A stretch of DNA of 64,000 nt from Ignavibacteriota bacterium (GTDB lineage: Bacteria; Bacteroidota; Ignavibacteria; Palsa-1295), in assembly GCA_003151825.1 (NCBI GenBank), contig PLYO01000020.1:1-64000 (forward strand), read 5' to 3'. Of this stretch, positions 33,774-43,036 are shown piece by piece (positions within the stretch are counted from its first letter, which is position 1; every line of letters begins with the position of its first letter). Position numbers and translations under genes: made by a program. Below the pieces are notes generated by a model, which was not told the DNA's origin, did no database searches, and saw only the letters and a list, made by a program, of their open reading frames with translations.

Positions 33774-35312
33774 TTGAGAAATAAACGCTGGTTAGTTTGG
33801 ATCGCGCTCGCAGGTCTCGCGCTGCGTATCGGCGCGTGGTTTTATTTCCGCGCTCATACGCTCGCGCTCGTTACGACTCACCTGCCGGACGACGCGCTTT
33901 ACTATTTCACGATCGCCAGCAATTTCGCGCACGGTCACGGGATCTCATTCGACACGATTCATCCCACCAATGGGATGCACCCGCTGTGGCTTTTTCTCGT
34001 CGCTCCAATTTTCTCACTCAGTCTTACAAAATGGGGATTGATACACGCAGTCCTTCTTTTTCAGAGCGTCCTCGATGCCATTATTATTTGGCTGATCGGC
34101 AGCACGGTTTACGAGGTGCTTCCCACCGCGAAAGCATCGAACCGAATAACGGCCGCAGCCATCCCAGCGGCACTGTATGCGGCGAGCAGTATTGTTATAG
34201 TTCGAAGCATCAATGGGATGGAGACGACGCTTGCGGCCCTTCTTTTCATTGTGTGGTTCCGCGCCTACGTGCAAACAAGCCGCGGCCTTCTTCGTGATTG
34301 GGCAATCCTTGGAATCGTTACCGGATTTCTTCTTCTCGCGCGCACGGATAGCTTTCTCGTGCTTCTTCCGCTTACCCTTTCTACGCTTTGGAGCCGCGCA
34401 AAATCGGAGTGGAAATCCATGCTTACCGCGCTCATTGTTGCAATTGTGGTTATTGCTCCTTGGCTCGTCTGGAATATGGCGCACTTCGGCACCATCGTGC
34501 AATCAAGCGCGGAGGCCGTGCCCATGCTGGCGATGCGAAAGTACGATGTCATTTACGGTTCGTCGAAATACTGGCATTTTGCTATCGAAGCTTTTAGAAA
34601 TGCGCTAAAACCATTTTGGTATACCGCATTTTGTTTGCCACTTCTTACCATTGGCTTCGCCATTACAGCTCGAAGAAAAAAAATATTACCTGCCGAGCGC
34701 ACGGTCTATCTATTGATTATTGGCGGGATTTTACTCCTTCTCGTTCACTCACTCTTCCGCGGATTTATTCGAGATTGGTATATTCTGGAGCTATTGCCAC
34801 TTTTCCTCATTGCCTTCGGAATCAGTATTGGAGCCAACGCTGGATCAACCGAAGCGCGTCCGAGCGGGCGATATGTGCTTGCTACTATCGTCATCCTTCT
34901 CCAATTCACTCTTTTCCGGCAACCACAATATGGATCGCAAGCAGCTATTCTTGAAACGGGATTACCAGCGCTTGAAAAGTTAACCGCGCATTCCAAAGTG
35001 GCATCCTTCAATTCAGGGTATTATGGATATTTCGCAAGCAGGCCGGGCAGTATTGTGAATATCGACGGCGTCGTGAATTACGAGGCGTTGCAGGCGCTGA
35101 AATCCGGACGCATCGGCGCGTATTTGGATGCGGATTCCGTTTCTTTCATTTTAGATTTCGCGGGCGATTTTGGCGGCTATATCAACCTCTTCGACCGGCA
35201 CATGCTCGACGCGTTCGAGCGCGACAGTCTCATTACGGACGGTCGCAATCGAGAGGAGCCAATGGTGCTCTATCGCCGTAAGACTATTTCAGGTCAAAAA
35301 CAAATACCCTAA
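33774..35312 (+). CDS. Multi-pass GT-C-type glycosyltransferase-like membrane protein
   Basis: About 512 residues from a TTG two nt after the Xer stop; the frame is open upstream but overlaps xer. There are about ten to twelve membrane helices. After the first, the loop THLPDDALYYFTIASNFAHG carries the paired acidic residues typical of the first periplasmic loop of GT-C enzymes that use polyprenyl-phosphate sugars, followed by GISFDTIHPTNGMHPLW. The C-terminal ~130 residues (KLTAHSKVASFNSGYYGYFA) are a soluble domain. It may glycosylate lipids or surface proteins. No specific family can be named. Confidence 0.7.
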   Translation: MRNKRWLVWIALAGLALRIGAWFYFRAHTLALVTTHLPDDALYYFTIASNFAHGHGISFDTIHPTNGMHPLWLFLVAPIFSLSLTKWGLIHAVLLFQSVLDAIIIWLIGSTVYEVLPTAKASNRITAAAIPAALYAASSIVIVRSINGMETTLAALLFIVWFRAYVQTSRGLLRDWAILGIVTGFLLLARTDSFLVLLPLTLSTLWSRAKSEWKSMLTALIVAIVVIAPWLVWNMAHFGTIVQSSAEAVPMLAMRKYDVIYGSSKYWHFAIEAFRNALKPFWYTAFCLPLLTIGFAITARRKKILPAERTVYLLIIGGILLLLVHSLFRGFIRDWYILELLPLFLIAFGISIGANAGSTEARPSGRYVLATIVILLQFTLFRQPQYGSQAAILETGLPALEKLTAHSKVASFNSGYYGYFASRPGSIVNIDGVVNYEALQALKSGRIGAYLDADSVSFILDFAGDFGGYINLFDRHMLDAFERDSLITDGRNREEPMVLYRRKTISGQKQIP

Positions 35313-35366
35313 GTCGAATGAAACTTGACACGCCCTGATTCTGTAATAGTGGGGTCATATTCATCC

Positions 35367-36431
35367 ATGAAGCACGAAAGCCATAAAGTGAAGCCCGCTC
35401 GCCCGTTCGCGTTTGCCGCCGCGTTCCTCCTTTTTTTCATACTTCATACCTCATACTTCATACTTCCCGCCCACGCGCAGGATATTGACGAATCGGCGCG
35501 CGCGTATCTATCGGACATCCTGAATAAGCCGCTCAGCCCGCGCGCGGCCGCGATGGGCAATGCTTACGTCGCCATGCCGAACGATCCCAACAGCATTTTC
35601 AGCAATCCCGCCGCCATTTCGAGTATTGTCATTACCGATTCCACGCGCATGAACAATATTTCCGTGAGCTATTCGCATTACGTGCTCGATATTAACGAGG
35701 GCGCGTTCGTTTATGAGCACCCGGTTCCCGAGAATGTTCTGTTCGCTGGAAATTTCGCCGCCGGTGTGCAGTATTTTTCGGGTGGGACGTCCACCGAAGC
35801 GGATGCCACCGGACAAACGCTCGGAACGTTTAACACGGAAGACGTCGCGTTGCTGCTCGCCTATTCGAGCACGGCTTCGAACGGTTTGCATTATGGCGCG
35901 ACGGCGAAAGTTGTGAGTTCCAGCCTGGTTTCCGGTTCCTCCGTGCAGAATTACAGCGCCACCTGGATGGCCGCCGATCTTGGGCTGTATTACGAGTGGG
36001 TCAAGGAGCGGATGACCTTTGGGTTTTCCGTCCTCAATTTGGGAACCGAACTTTCGCAGTATGCCGGCGTGGATGAACCCGTCGGGCCGGACGTGCAGTT
36101 CGGCGCGACGATCAAGCCGCAGCATTTGCCGCTCACGCTCTCGCTGGCGTTTCATAATCTCACGCGCGACCGCGAGGGACGCAATCTCTTTTATGCGTTC
36201 GACGATTTTTCATTAGGCGGCGAGTTTGCGATGGGCAAGGTGGTCCGCATCCGTTTTGGATATGAGAACGAGTTGCGCCACGAGCTGAATGTCCCCACCG
36301 GCAACGGCTTTGCCGGTTTCTCCGGCGGCATTGGTCTCCACATCAAACGCTACGACATCGACTTCGCCATCAACGACGAAGGCCCCGATTTCACACCCTT
36401 CATCCGCTTTGGGATTCGGACGGATTTGTAG
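35367..36431 (+). CDS. PorV/PorQ-like outer-membrane protein (T9SS-associated family)
   Basis: 354 residues from the ATG at 35367. Signal peptide FAAAFLLFFILHTSYFILPAHAQ; its core is encoded by a heptamer repeat (35437-35467). The mature start, LNKPLSPRAAAMGNAYVAMP and NSIFSNPAAISSI, is the FadL-like conserved opening shared by PorV and PorQ, and the rest is a beta-barrel ending FTPFIRFGIRTDL. PorV escorts T9SS cargo to the sortase PorU, and PorQ is in the attachment complex; which of the two this resembles is unclear. The gene leads a run of envelope genes, and a fragment matching its last 17 residues recurs at 42266. Confidence 0.75.
   Translation: MKHESHKVKPARPFAFAAAFLLFFILHTSYFILPAHAQDIDESARAYLSDILNKPLSPRAAAMGNAYVAMPNDPNSIFSNPAAISSIVITDSTRMNNISVSYSHYVLDINEGAFVYEHPVPENVLFAGNFAAGVQYFSGGTSTEADATGQTLGTFNTEDVALLLAYSSTASNGLHYGATAKVVSSSLVSGSSVQNYSATWMAADLGLYYEWVKERMTFGFSVLNLGTELSQYAGVDEPVGPDVQFGATIKPQHLPLTLSLAFHNLTRDREGRNLFYAFDDFSLGGEFAMGKVVRIRFGYENELRHELNVPTGNGFAGFSGGIGLHIKRYDIDFAINDEGPDFTPFIRFGIRTDL
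35437..35467. repeat. Heptanucleotide tandem repeat inside a signal peptide (locus E)
   Basis: Units tcatact, tcatacc, tcatact, tcatact. In frame it encodes the hydrophobic core FILHTSYFILP of the PorV-like protein. Confidence 0.9.
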
Positions 36432-36523
36432 AGCGCACGATATAGCTCCGTCTGGGGGGCATATTGGTAGCCCAATGCTTTTATTCTAAACCAAGATTTC
36501 GCGGGACCCATCGCTTTTTTTCG

Positions 36524-36531
36524 TATCTTTG
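36524..36531 (+). promoter_or_regulatory. Candidate Bacteroidota-type -7 promoter box
   Basis: The sequence tatctttg matches the TAnnTTTG consensus of Bacteroidota sigma factors and lies 107 nt before the lipoprotein ATG. An identical tcgtatctttgt occurs at 42413. No clear -33 TTTG is visible. Confidence 0.4.
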
Positions 36532-36637
36532 TATTTTAATTTCTTGACCCATTATCCCATGAGTGTCTCGCCGCTCTTGCTTTCCATCTATCCCACGCGG
36601 GAACGTACCGCGGGGAGCTTCCGTTCTGTTCAAATTA

Positions 36638-37660
36638 ATGCAAAGACACATGAAACCGCTGAAGATTGTTGCTTATGCCAAACCAAAGACCAAGACCCCT
36701 CGAAAGGTCTTGCTTAAATGGTCTTTGCTTCTGCTTTCGCTCGCTTCCTGCGCACAAAACACGCCCGATACGAAGCAGACGAATAACCAGCTTGCCCCTG
36801 TCCAGCCCCCGTACCGTTATTACGTCGAGCTTAACGACGGCACCTCTTTGATTGCAACCGAGGTACATCATGACACTACCACGGACCTGAATACACTGAA
36901 CGATACGGGTTCGGCTCCTCCGCGTCAATTCCCGCACGTTAAAGTCAAACGGATCCTCGGCGTGTCGGATCCGATTCATCCCCCTGAGGAAATCCGCTGG
37001 AGCCAGCCATCCCCTCCATTAGAGCACCCCGTTCCGCCAAATCCAAACCCTTTTCCTAACCCTCCCAACCCCTGCGATTGCCAGGGCCAGCGCACTAACG
37101 GATTTCAATTTTTTGACGCGAAGCTTGGCGCCGCATTTAAAGGAACCAGTACCTATACTCAAGTAACACCGGTGGGCCTTGTGCAAAGTAATTCCGTCTT
37201 TTTTGGGCCTACGAACAGCGGTGGCACTCAACTCGATATCGATGCGGATGTCGCGGGTGGTTATCGGTTAAACCAATGGGACCTTGGGCTCTCGCTCGAG
37301 GTCATCCCGACCGATAGCTTTATTTATTTTCCGCTCTCGCTGCATGCTCGGTATTATCTCGAACCGACATGCTGCTCGTGGAATGTCTTTGCAAACGCGG
37401 GCATCCCGTTGGACTTTCAAACGGGCGAGCCAGTCATCCTCACGCCGCTCTTCTCGAACCGTCAGCGGAGGTTTCTAAGCCTCGGTGTCGGGAAGATTTG
37501 GCCGCTAAGCCAGTCCATGAGATGGGCTGTTGATTTGGGATACCGATACATGGTTGTTCCGCTGGCGGAGATTCAATGCTGCCCGGATATTACGTTGGAC
37601 AATCGGTTCCCAGCGCGCGAAACGCAATCGCTTTTTCTTCAATTAGGCGTCTCCTTCTAA
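36638..37660 (+). CDS. Lipoprotein with Pro-rich linker and C-terminal barrel-like domain
   Basis: 340 residues from the ATG at 36638 (a second ATG lies four codons on). After a long basic n-region comes the lipobox LLLLSLASC. The mature N-terminus CAQNTPDTKQTNNQLAPVQ is closely similar to that of the next gene. Residues ~130-160 are Pro/Asn-rich (NPNPFPNPPNPCDC), and the remainder is alternating strands (DVAGGYRLNQWDLGLSLEV, HARYYLEPTCCSWNVFANAG) ending SLFLQLGVSF as an outer-membrane barrel would. Cys pairs CC occur twice. I recognise no family; the barrel-like end and the lipid anchor suggest an outer-membrane role. Confidence 0.65.
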   Translation: MQRHMKPLKIVAYAKPKTKTPRKVLLKWSLLLLSLASCAQNTPDTKQTNNQLAPVQPPYRYYVELNDGTSLIATEVHHDTTTDLNTLNDTGSAPPRQFPHVKVKRILGVSDPIHPPEEIRWSQPSPPLEHPVPPNPNPFPNPPNPCDCQGQRTNGFQFFDAKLGAAFKGTSTYTQVTPVGLVQSNSVFFGPTNSGGTQLDIDADVAGGYRLNQWDLGLSLEVIPTDSFIYFPLSLHARYYLEPTCCSWNVFANAGIPLDFQTGEPVILTPLFSNRQRRFLSLGVGKIWPLSQSMRWAVDLGYRYMVVPLAEIQCCPDITLDNRFPARETQSLFLQLGVSF

Positions 37661-37670
37661 TTTTACCTGC

Positions 37671-40016
37671 ATGATACGAAAGAATTTGAAATCCAAACGA
37701 ACGCGAGATTACCGAAGCATCGCTATCGGGCTTCTTCTATTCGCGTTCTCTTCCTGCGTTCAGCATACGCTTGACCCGACGCAGCCGAATAACCGTCTCG
37801 TGCTCATCCAAGCCATTACCTCTTCCGGCAACCCGGTGCCAAACGTAATGGTGACGCTACGAGATAACAACAGCGGTGGTGCCATTGATTATCAGGGAAA
37901 TACCGGAGATACCGGCGCCGTGAGCTTTCGGCTGGCGATTCCCACCTTCGGGCATGATTACGCGCTCGACATGAGAAAATCGGATCCTTCGGGCGTCCTG
38001 TTATTCGACGATCCCATCTATCCTCTCAACCTCAAATGCACCGATACCATTATTAGTATTGTCTTGCCGGTGCAGGACACCACGACAAAGAGAGGTTCGA
38101 TTTGTGGAGTGGATGACGACGAAACATTCCAGTTCTTTGTATGTGCCGATACCACTGAAACGCAGACGTATGTGTTAACAAATTGCGGCGTGACGCCATA
38201 CACCATCGGTCCCCCCTCGCTACTCTCAAAGCCATTTTTAATTACATCCACTCCCCCCATCACTCCGCCCGCAACTCTTGCGGGGGGCGCAAGCATCACC
38301 TTCCAAATCACCTTCGACGCGCGAGTGGCAACTTCCTACTCATCAGCCCGAGTGACGATCCCAACCACGGGGCCGGGCAATGCCGTCCTGACGCTCGAGG
38401 GCACGCCGTTGCATGATTGTTCGTCACCACCGAATTTTATCGTTTGTGGCACCAATAGCACGAGCGACACCGTCCGCTTCGATAGCGTATGCCAGGGCAA
38501 GGCGTATGGGCCGCAATGCGTTCCTTTTGTCAATCCCCCCGGTAGTGGGGCGGTCACGGTCACAATGCCGACGGCTCCTTCGCCATTTACCTACACCGTT
38601 ACCGATAAGAATGGCGCAAATATTAAAGTTCCGGGAGGAACGTTGACCTTGCAACAAGGTGACTTGATGACCGCGTGCATCAGCATCACGCCGCCATCGG
38701 TTGGGCCAATAACAGGTAATCTCATTTTTCCCATGCAGTGCGCGGGTGGAGGCCCTTTCAACTACACCATCCCGCTCTCCGCAATAGGCAAGGTGTGCAG
38801 TAACTGTCAATGCCTTGCCTCTGGGAACATTCGTACGGTTTCCTTTATTGAGAATACTCCGGTCGGAAAGGACACGACGTTTACAACCGAGATGTTTATT
38901 AACGGTCTCGACTGTCCTGTCACGATCTCGAATGCCACCGATGATCACATCCCCTCCTGGACAATCCTATCGTTCACTCCTCCGTTGCCGGCGACGGTTC
39001 TGCCCAATGGCAGCGTGAATGTCCAGATGCGATTTGCGCCGACCATGGCTGGCATGGCAACGGACCACCTCAAATTCCAGATTGCTTCGCCTGGCCCTCC
39101 GCCATTAGTATGTAACGGGGAACTCGATCTCGACGGTCTCGGCTGCCATGACGCATGCGCGAAGGATTCCATGCCGCCAGAATGGCTAAGCAAAAATGGC
39201 AAACCCGACTCGCTTTATTTCAAGCTGGGAACAAGCGACTCAATTCCGGTCAGTGCTTCGTCGGGACCGCCAAGCCTAAGCGATACGGAATACATTACAC
39301 TTACATATCCCGACACGGGCTGCTCATCGAAAACAATTAGCATCGTGCCGCCCAAAAATGCGAAATTCACGGTTACTCCTATGCAGCTCGTGCTTTCGCA
39401 AACTAACAAAATCGGTCAGTTCCGTATTTTCTTTACGGCTCCACAAATCGCTGAAATTCGCCAGACCTTCACGACGGCGGGAGAGGAACTGAAATACACG
39501 GACCTATTAGAAATCATCGATCCGAGTGGTTGTACCGATTCCGTTCCGCTCAAGGCGGTGGTCGATACGTTTCCGTCATGCAAGGAATTTGGTCTTGCAC
39601 AGTATGAAGTTCAGGCTCCGGATGGGGCTAAATTTCAGGAATCATATCCATTTGGAGCCCAAGCTTCTTTGAGCAATGTTCCACCTACGGGAATCATCCC
39701 ATCTGCCGGTGACATCTATTTTGACAAGAATGCTAATCTTGCAACCGTGAGGGCCTCATCTCCCGGATTCCACGTGTTTAACAATAATACTACTCCTATC
39801 TGTACTATTATTCCGATTGTCACGGCGCAACTTACCGCGCTTAACCCGCCCTCGCTAGTCTATTCGCAGACGATATCGCCCAATCTTAACGATTGGATAG
39901 TTGTCTCGATAGGAAACGGAGCCTATGCTGTCATTCAAGTGACGGCACTCTTCCCCACAGACGCCGGCGCCATTCAACACATTGAATGTAATGTCTTATA
40001 CGAATTTATTTATTAA
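37671..40016 (+). CDS. Large surface lipoprotein with choice-of-anchor/ASH-like domains
   Basis: 781 residues. Lipobox region IGLLLFAFSSC, then CVQHTLDPTQPNNRLVLIQ, which echoes the N-terminus of the preceding lipoprotein. Residues ~35-120 look like a carboxypeptidase-regulatory-type sandwich (GNPVPNVMVTLRDNNSGG). At least two ASH/choice-of-anchor D-like domains follow: QTYVLTNCGVTPYTIGPPSL with ITFQITFDARVATSYSSA, and ISNATDDHIPSWTILSFTPP with NVQMRFAPTMAGMATDHLKF. Cys are numerous and paired, consistent with an oxidising compartment. It overlaps only the untranslated lead of the next gene (10-nt gap). Function unknown; probably structural or adhesive. Confidence 0.65.
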   Translation: MIRKNLKSKRTRDYRSIAIGLLLFAFSSCVQHTLDPTQPNNRLVLIQAITSSGNPVPNVMVTLRDNNSGGAIDYQGNTGDTGAVSFRLAIPTFGHDYALDMRKSDPSGVLLFDDPIYPLNLKCTDTIISIVLPVQDTTTKRGSICGVDDDETFQFFVCADTTETQTYVLTNCGVTPYTIGPPSLLSKPFLITSTPPITPPATLAGGASITFQITFDARVATSYSSARVTIPTTGPGNAVLTLEGTPLHDCSSPPNFIVCGTNSTSDTVRFDSVCQGKAYGPQCVPFVNPPGSGAVTVTMPTAPSPFTYTVTDKNGANIKVPGGTLTLQQGDLMTACISITPPSVGPITGNLIFPMQCAGGGPFNYTIPLSAIGKVCSNCQCLASGNIRTVSFIENTPVGKDTTFTTEMFINGLDCPVTISNATDDHIPSWTILSFTPPLPATVLPNGSVNVQMRFAPTMAGMATDHLKFQIASPGPPPLVCNGELDLDGLGCHDACAKDSMPPEWLSKNGKPDSLYFKLGTSDSIPVSASSGPPSLSDTEYITLTYPDTGCSSKTISIVPPKNAKFTVTPMQLVLSQTNKIGQFRIFFTAPQIAEIRQTFTTAGEELKYTDLLEIIDPSGCTDSVPLKAVVDTFPSCKEFGLAQYEVQAPDGAKFQESYPFGAQASLSNVPPTGIIPSAGDIYFDKNANLATVRASSPGFHVFNNNTTPICTIIPIVTAQLTALNPPSLVYSQTISPNLNDWIVVSIGNGAYAVIQVTALFPTDAGAIQHIECNVLYEFIY

Positions 40017-40026
40017 TAGCCTTGTC

Positions 40027-42045
40027 ATGGCAAAACCAATCCTATTCATTTTCGCCGCCCTCCTTCTCGCTGGTTGCGCGAGCAAGCCGATGAGCGGGCA
40101 TTCGGATGCGTGCGATAAGCCCTCGGCGAATGCCGGGAACGTGGGCAACGTCGTTAACACCCAGGCGGACGATTATGCGCCGCAATGGATCGGCAACACG
40201 CTCGTGTATTCGTCCTCTATGATCGTTCCTAAAAAGTATCCGAAAGAGCTGCGTTCGGAAATTTTCGTGGCCACGCATGACGGTCCGATGCTCGATCCAT
40301 CGAAGGTGAACGAGGGCTGGTCCAACGTTCAAACACTCGGGTTGCCACCGATGAAGGGTTTCGCATTAAATCTGAACGAGGGTTCCATGGCAATCCTGCC
40401 GGATAAGCATTACGCTGTTTTTGCCGCCGAGCGGATTCTCGCTGACACGTTAGATGTTTCTCCCCTCATGGAACTTTATCGGGTTCATTTGACGGACGGG
40501 CTGCGAGCCGATAGTACGCCTGTTCCGCTTACGGAGGTCAACGACCCGAACGCATGGAGCAGTCAGCCAGCGCTTTCGCCGGATGGGAATACGTTGTATT
40601 TCGTTTCAGATCGCGGTCTCTCGGTCGACAGCGTTCGCGACAGCACGATGCATATCTATCGTTCGAATTTGCAGAACGGACATTGGACCAAGCCCGTGAT
40701 TCTACCCGCGCCTTACACGACGAAAGGGAACGATGTTTCGCCGCACGTCGGCGGGGACGGATGGTTTTATTTCTCGTCCGATGGAAATCCGGATGGAGAT
40801 ACGGTCCACGCGGGTCTTGGCGGGCGAGACATCTTTCGCGTGATGATGGTAGGAAAGGATCTCGTAGGAGCGGCTCACCGGCTCCCGGCTCCTTACAACT
40901 CCAGTGGTGACGATGATTTCCCATTCGTTAGCAAAGACTATGGCTGGCTATGGCTTTCAAGCAACCGGGCTGGGGGATGCGACGGGCGCGACATCTACGC
41001 ATTCCCGATTCCGGCAATTGTGCGGCTCCGTGTAAACGTGATTCAGACGATTCAGGACGACGAAGGAAAAATAGAGTCCACTCCGGTTCGAACAAAACTT
41101 ATCCTCCACGATAACGATGGGAACGTCGACGACCAATCGATCCAGACGGACGCCACTGGCATCGGAAAGGCGCTGCTACAGCCCGAGCATCATTATACAC
41201 TCTCCTTGCCGAAGCAGCCATGCAACGATGCACCGATCTCGCAGGCTATCGATGCGCACCGGCCAATCCGAACGTGGGAGGACACGGAGTACGTGCGGAA
41301 CTTCTCTTCCGAGCGGCAAATGCTCCGCGACACGTTTTGCCGCAACAGCAATGTCCCTTGGTTTATCACGGGGTATTGGAAACCCAATACCAAAGATAAC
41401 TACGACGAATTCTATCAGCGAAAAAATCGCGGCGATTTTTCGAATCACGGAAGTGCCGATTTTTCAAAAGTTAGCTATATCCGCGATGTGGACAATCACT
41501 ACAACCCGGATCGGTATAAAGATGCCAGCCGTGATATCGAAGATATTATCGACCGCGAATTATATAAGCCGGTCCTCCACAATTTTGTCCCGCAGTTGAC
41601 GAACGCATGTTACGATACGAACGCCGTGCTTTATATTCGCGTCAACGGCTATACCGATTCAAACAGGATTCTTGTTCACGATCCCTATATCGATACAACC
41701 GTTCGGCAACCAGGCGGAGAAACCATTTTGCAGAACGATCCACTTTTAACACCATCCGCCAATTCCGAGGCTGGACAATGGGGGAATATTCGGCTTTCAA
41801 CGATTCGTGCTTACTGGACTCTAAGGACGATCAGGGAGCATCTTCGGGATAATTCCGATGATTTCAAGAAGTTGGATGATGCCAAACCCCCTCGCGTCAT
41901 CATGACCTTTGAGGGAAGAGGGATCGATACAACATCCCGCCTCAATACCGGCTATAACCGAAGAGTCGATGTCGAAGCCTGGATTGGAAAACGGCACGAG
42001 TCCGATCCTGCTATGGGAGATATGAAGGACGGGTCTGGTAATTAA
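40027..42045 (+). CDS. PorE-like OmpA-family lipoprotein with PD40 propeller
   Basis: 672 residues from the ATG at 40027, with lipobox LLLAGCASKPM. PD40/WD40-type blades are visible (ALSPDGNTLYFVSDRGL, GWFYFSSDGNPDGD, FPFVSKDYGWLWLSSNRAGG), then a carboxypeptidase-regulatory-like domain (VRTKLILHDNDGNVDDQS) and a C-terminal OmpA-like region (AVLYIRVNGYTDSNRI, IRLSTIRAYWTLRTIREHL, TGYNRRVDVEAWIG). This order resembles PorE, the peptidoglycan-binding lipoprotein of the T9SS, although the N-terminal TPRs of PorE are absent. It belongs to the envelope cluster begun by the PorV-like gene. The OmpA part is divergent with an insertion of ~40 residues. Confidence 0.7.
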   Translation: MAKPILFIFAALLLAGCASKPMSGHSDACDKPSANAGNVGNVVNTQADDYAPQWIGNTLVYSSSMIVPKKYPKELRSEIFVATHDGPMLDPSKVNEGWSNVQTLGLPPMKGFALNLNEGSMAILPDKHYAVFAAERILADTLDVSPLMELYRVHLTDGLRADSTPVPLTEVNDPNAWSSQPALSPDGNTLYFVSDRGLSVDSVRDSTMHIYRSNLQNGHWTKPVILPAPYTTKGNDVSPHVGGDGWFYFSSDGNPDGDTVHAGLGGRDIFRVMMVGKDLVGAAHRLPAPYNSSGDDDFPFVSKDYGWLWLSSNRAGGCDGRDIYAFPIPAIVRLRVNVIQTIQDDEGKIESTPVRTKLILHDNDGNVDDQSIQTDATGIGKALLQPEHHYTLSLPKQPCNDAPISQAIDAHRPIRTWEDTEYVRNFSSERQMLRDTFCRNSNVPWFITGYWKPNTKDNYDEFYQRKNRGDFSNHGSADFSKVSYIRDVDNHYNPDRYKDASRDIEDIIDRELYKPVLHNFVPQLTNACYDTNAVLYIRVNGYTDSNRILVHDPYIDTTVRQPGGETILQNDPLLTPSANSEAGQWGNIRLSTIRAYWTLRTIREHLRDNSDDFKKLDDAKPPRVIMTFEGRGIDTTSRLNTGYNRRVDVEAWIGKRHESDPAMGDMKDGSGN

Positions 42046-42207
42046 TATAGTTCCTTCGCGGCACGGCGCTCGATTGCCGTCGAAGTCAAGACCGAGGCCG
42101 GCGAAGTCTGGAAGCCGGGGCAAAAGCCCCAGCCCGGACAGGTGGTCGATCTCTGGAATCAATGCACAATGCATGCAGACGGGCTTTCCTACTCCGGCGA
42201 GAAGTGA
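42046..42207 (+). pseudogene. Gene-end remnant directly after the PorE-like gene
   Basis: In the same frame as the preceding gene and right after its stop, the DNA reads SIAVEVKTEAGEVWKPGQK and PQPGQVVDLWNQCTMHADGL with SYSGEK before TGA 42205-42207. The composition is clearly protein-like. It may be the end of a lost gene or an old C-terminal extension cut by a new stop. The region 42046-42577 also holds a second remnant and a promoter-like box. Confidence 0.5.
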
Positions 42208-42265
42208 AGGAACTTATATCTTAATGCAGGATCACCTCCCGACGCGTAACGCTCTCGGCGGGCAC

Positions 42266-42319
42266 GAAGGCCCGGATTTCACGCCCTTCATCCGCTTTGG
42301 GTTGAGGACGGATTTGTAA
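42266..42319 (+). pseudogene. C-terminal scrap of a second PorV-like gene
   Basis: The 17 codons before TAA read EGPDFTPFIRFGLRTDL, differing at one position from the end of the PorV-like protein at 36431 (Leu for Ile), and the DNA matches closely. Nothing upstream continues the homology, so only the tail of a duplicate survives. Confidence 0.8.
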
Positions 42320-42415
42320 AGATCGCAAAAGAGCCTAAACGAGTCCTGCGGGCCGTTTATGAATTACCTGATTATTTTTAATTAGTGGATTTCTCTCTGA
42401 GAGGAGAAAATGTCG

Positions 42416-42423
42416 TATCTTTG
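42416..42423 (+). promoter_or_regulatory. Candidate Bacteroidota-type -7 promoter box
   Basis: The sequence tatctttg again matches TAnnTTTG and shares tcgtatctttgt with the site at 36521. It lies 155 nt before the ATG of the small protein at 42578. Confidence 0.4.
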
Positions 42424-42577
42424 TGTTCTGAAAAGTGCGCATCGGCGTTCTCTCGCCGGAATTTCTTGCCGGGAATGGCTTTTTAGCCGCGCGTTTTTCT
42501 AAGTGGGAATTGTAGTTTTCAATCGCCAACGGCACGGTGGACGTTCCGCCGGGTTTTTCACATATTTTTTTAAAACT

Positions 42578-43006
42578 ATGGCTTTTAACATTGCACAATC
42601 GGCATGCGACTCTCCTGGAGGGTGTAATTGCCTTATCGTTACGGGAAATGAACCAATACAGGTCGCCATGGCAAATGCCAATAATAATCCAGGCTTTGTC
42701 TATGGAATTAACTGGGGTATCACCGGCCCGACAGTTCCTAACTCGGAGCAGTCTCAACAGCCTGGACCTGGCTGGATCGGTCCGCAAAATGGGATTATCT
42801 TGTCGAATGCTCCCAATAATAATAGGGCTTACATCACTCCATTCTTTCTGGCGCCAAACGGCGCCCAAACCTTCTATGGCCAGATCCGGGTAAACTTCCC
42901 CGCCCCCAATCAAGCCACACTCAATGCGGTTGCCAATCAAAATTCCCCGCAGGACATTACGATTACACTTCAGGCTGGCGGAGGAGGTGGCTTCGACGAC
43001 AACTGA
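42578..43006 (+). CDS. Small Asn/Pro/Gly-rich protein preceding a cysteine peptidase, unknown family
   Basis: 142 residues from the ATG MAFNIAQSACD; the frame is open 25 codons upstream but that part is unlikely coding. There is no signal peptide. Three Cys lie near the N-terminus (SACDSPGGCNC). The rest is Asn- and Pro-rich with a beta-sandwich flavour (TFYGQIRVNFPAPNQ, QDITITLQ) and ends AGGGGGFDDN, a run of five Gly and an acidic tail. It is followed 89 nt later by a papain-like peptidase and then an anchored partner, so it could be the peptidase substrate; that is inference. I know no homologue. Confidence 0.55.
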   Translation: MAFNIAQSACDSPGGCNCLIVTGNEPIQVAMANANNNPGFVYGINWGITGPTVPNSEQSQQPGPGWIGPQNGIILSNAPNNNRAYITPFFLAPNGAQTFYGQIRVNFPAPNQATLNAVANQNSPQDITITLQAGGGGGFDDN

Positions 43007-43036
43007 CATAAGAAGTAAATACATTAATTTATGCTA

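Noticed and set aside
30475-35312. pgpH-xer-GT-C stretch as an integrative element because of the tyrosine recombinase
   Set aside because: The recombinase has XerC/D size and motifs, is packed against a housekeeping gene, and no attachment repeats or cargo are evident.
36540-36560. Possible heptamer repeat (cccattatcccatg)
   Set aside because: Two units only; not counted.
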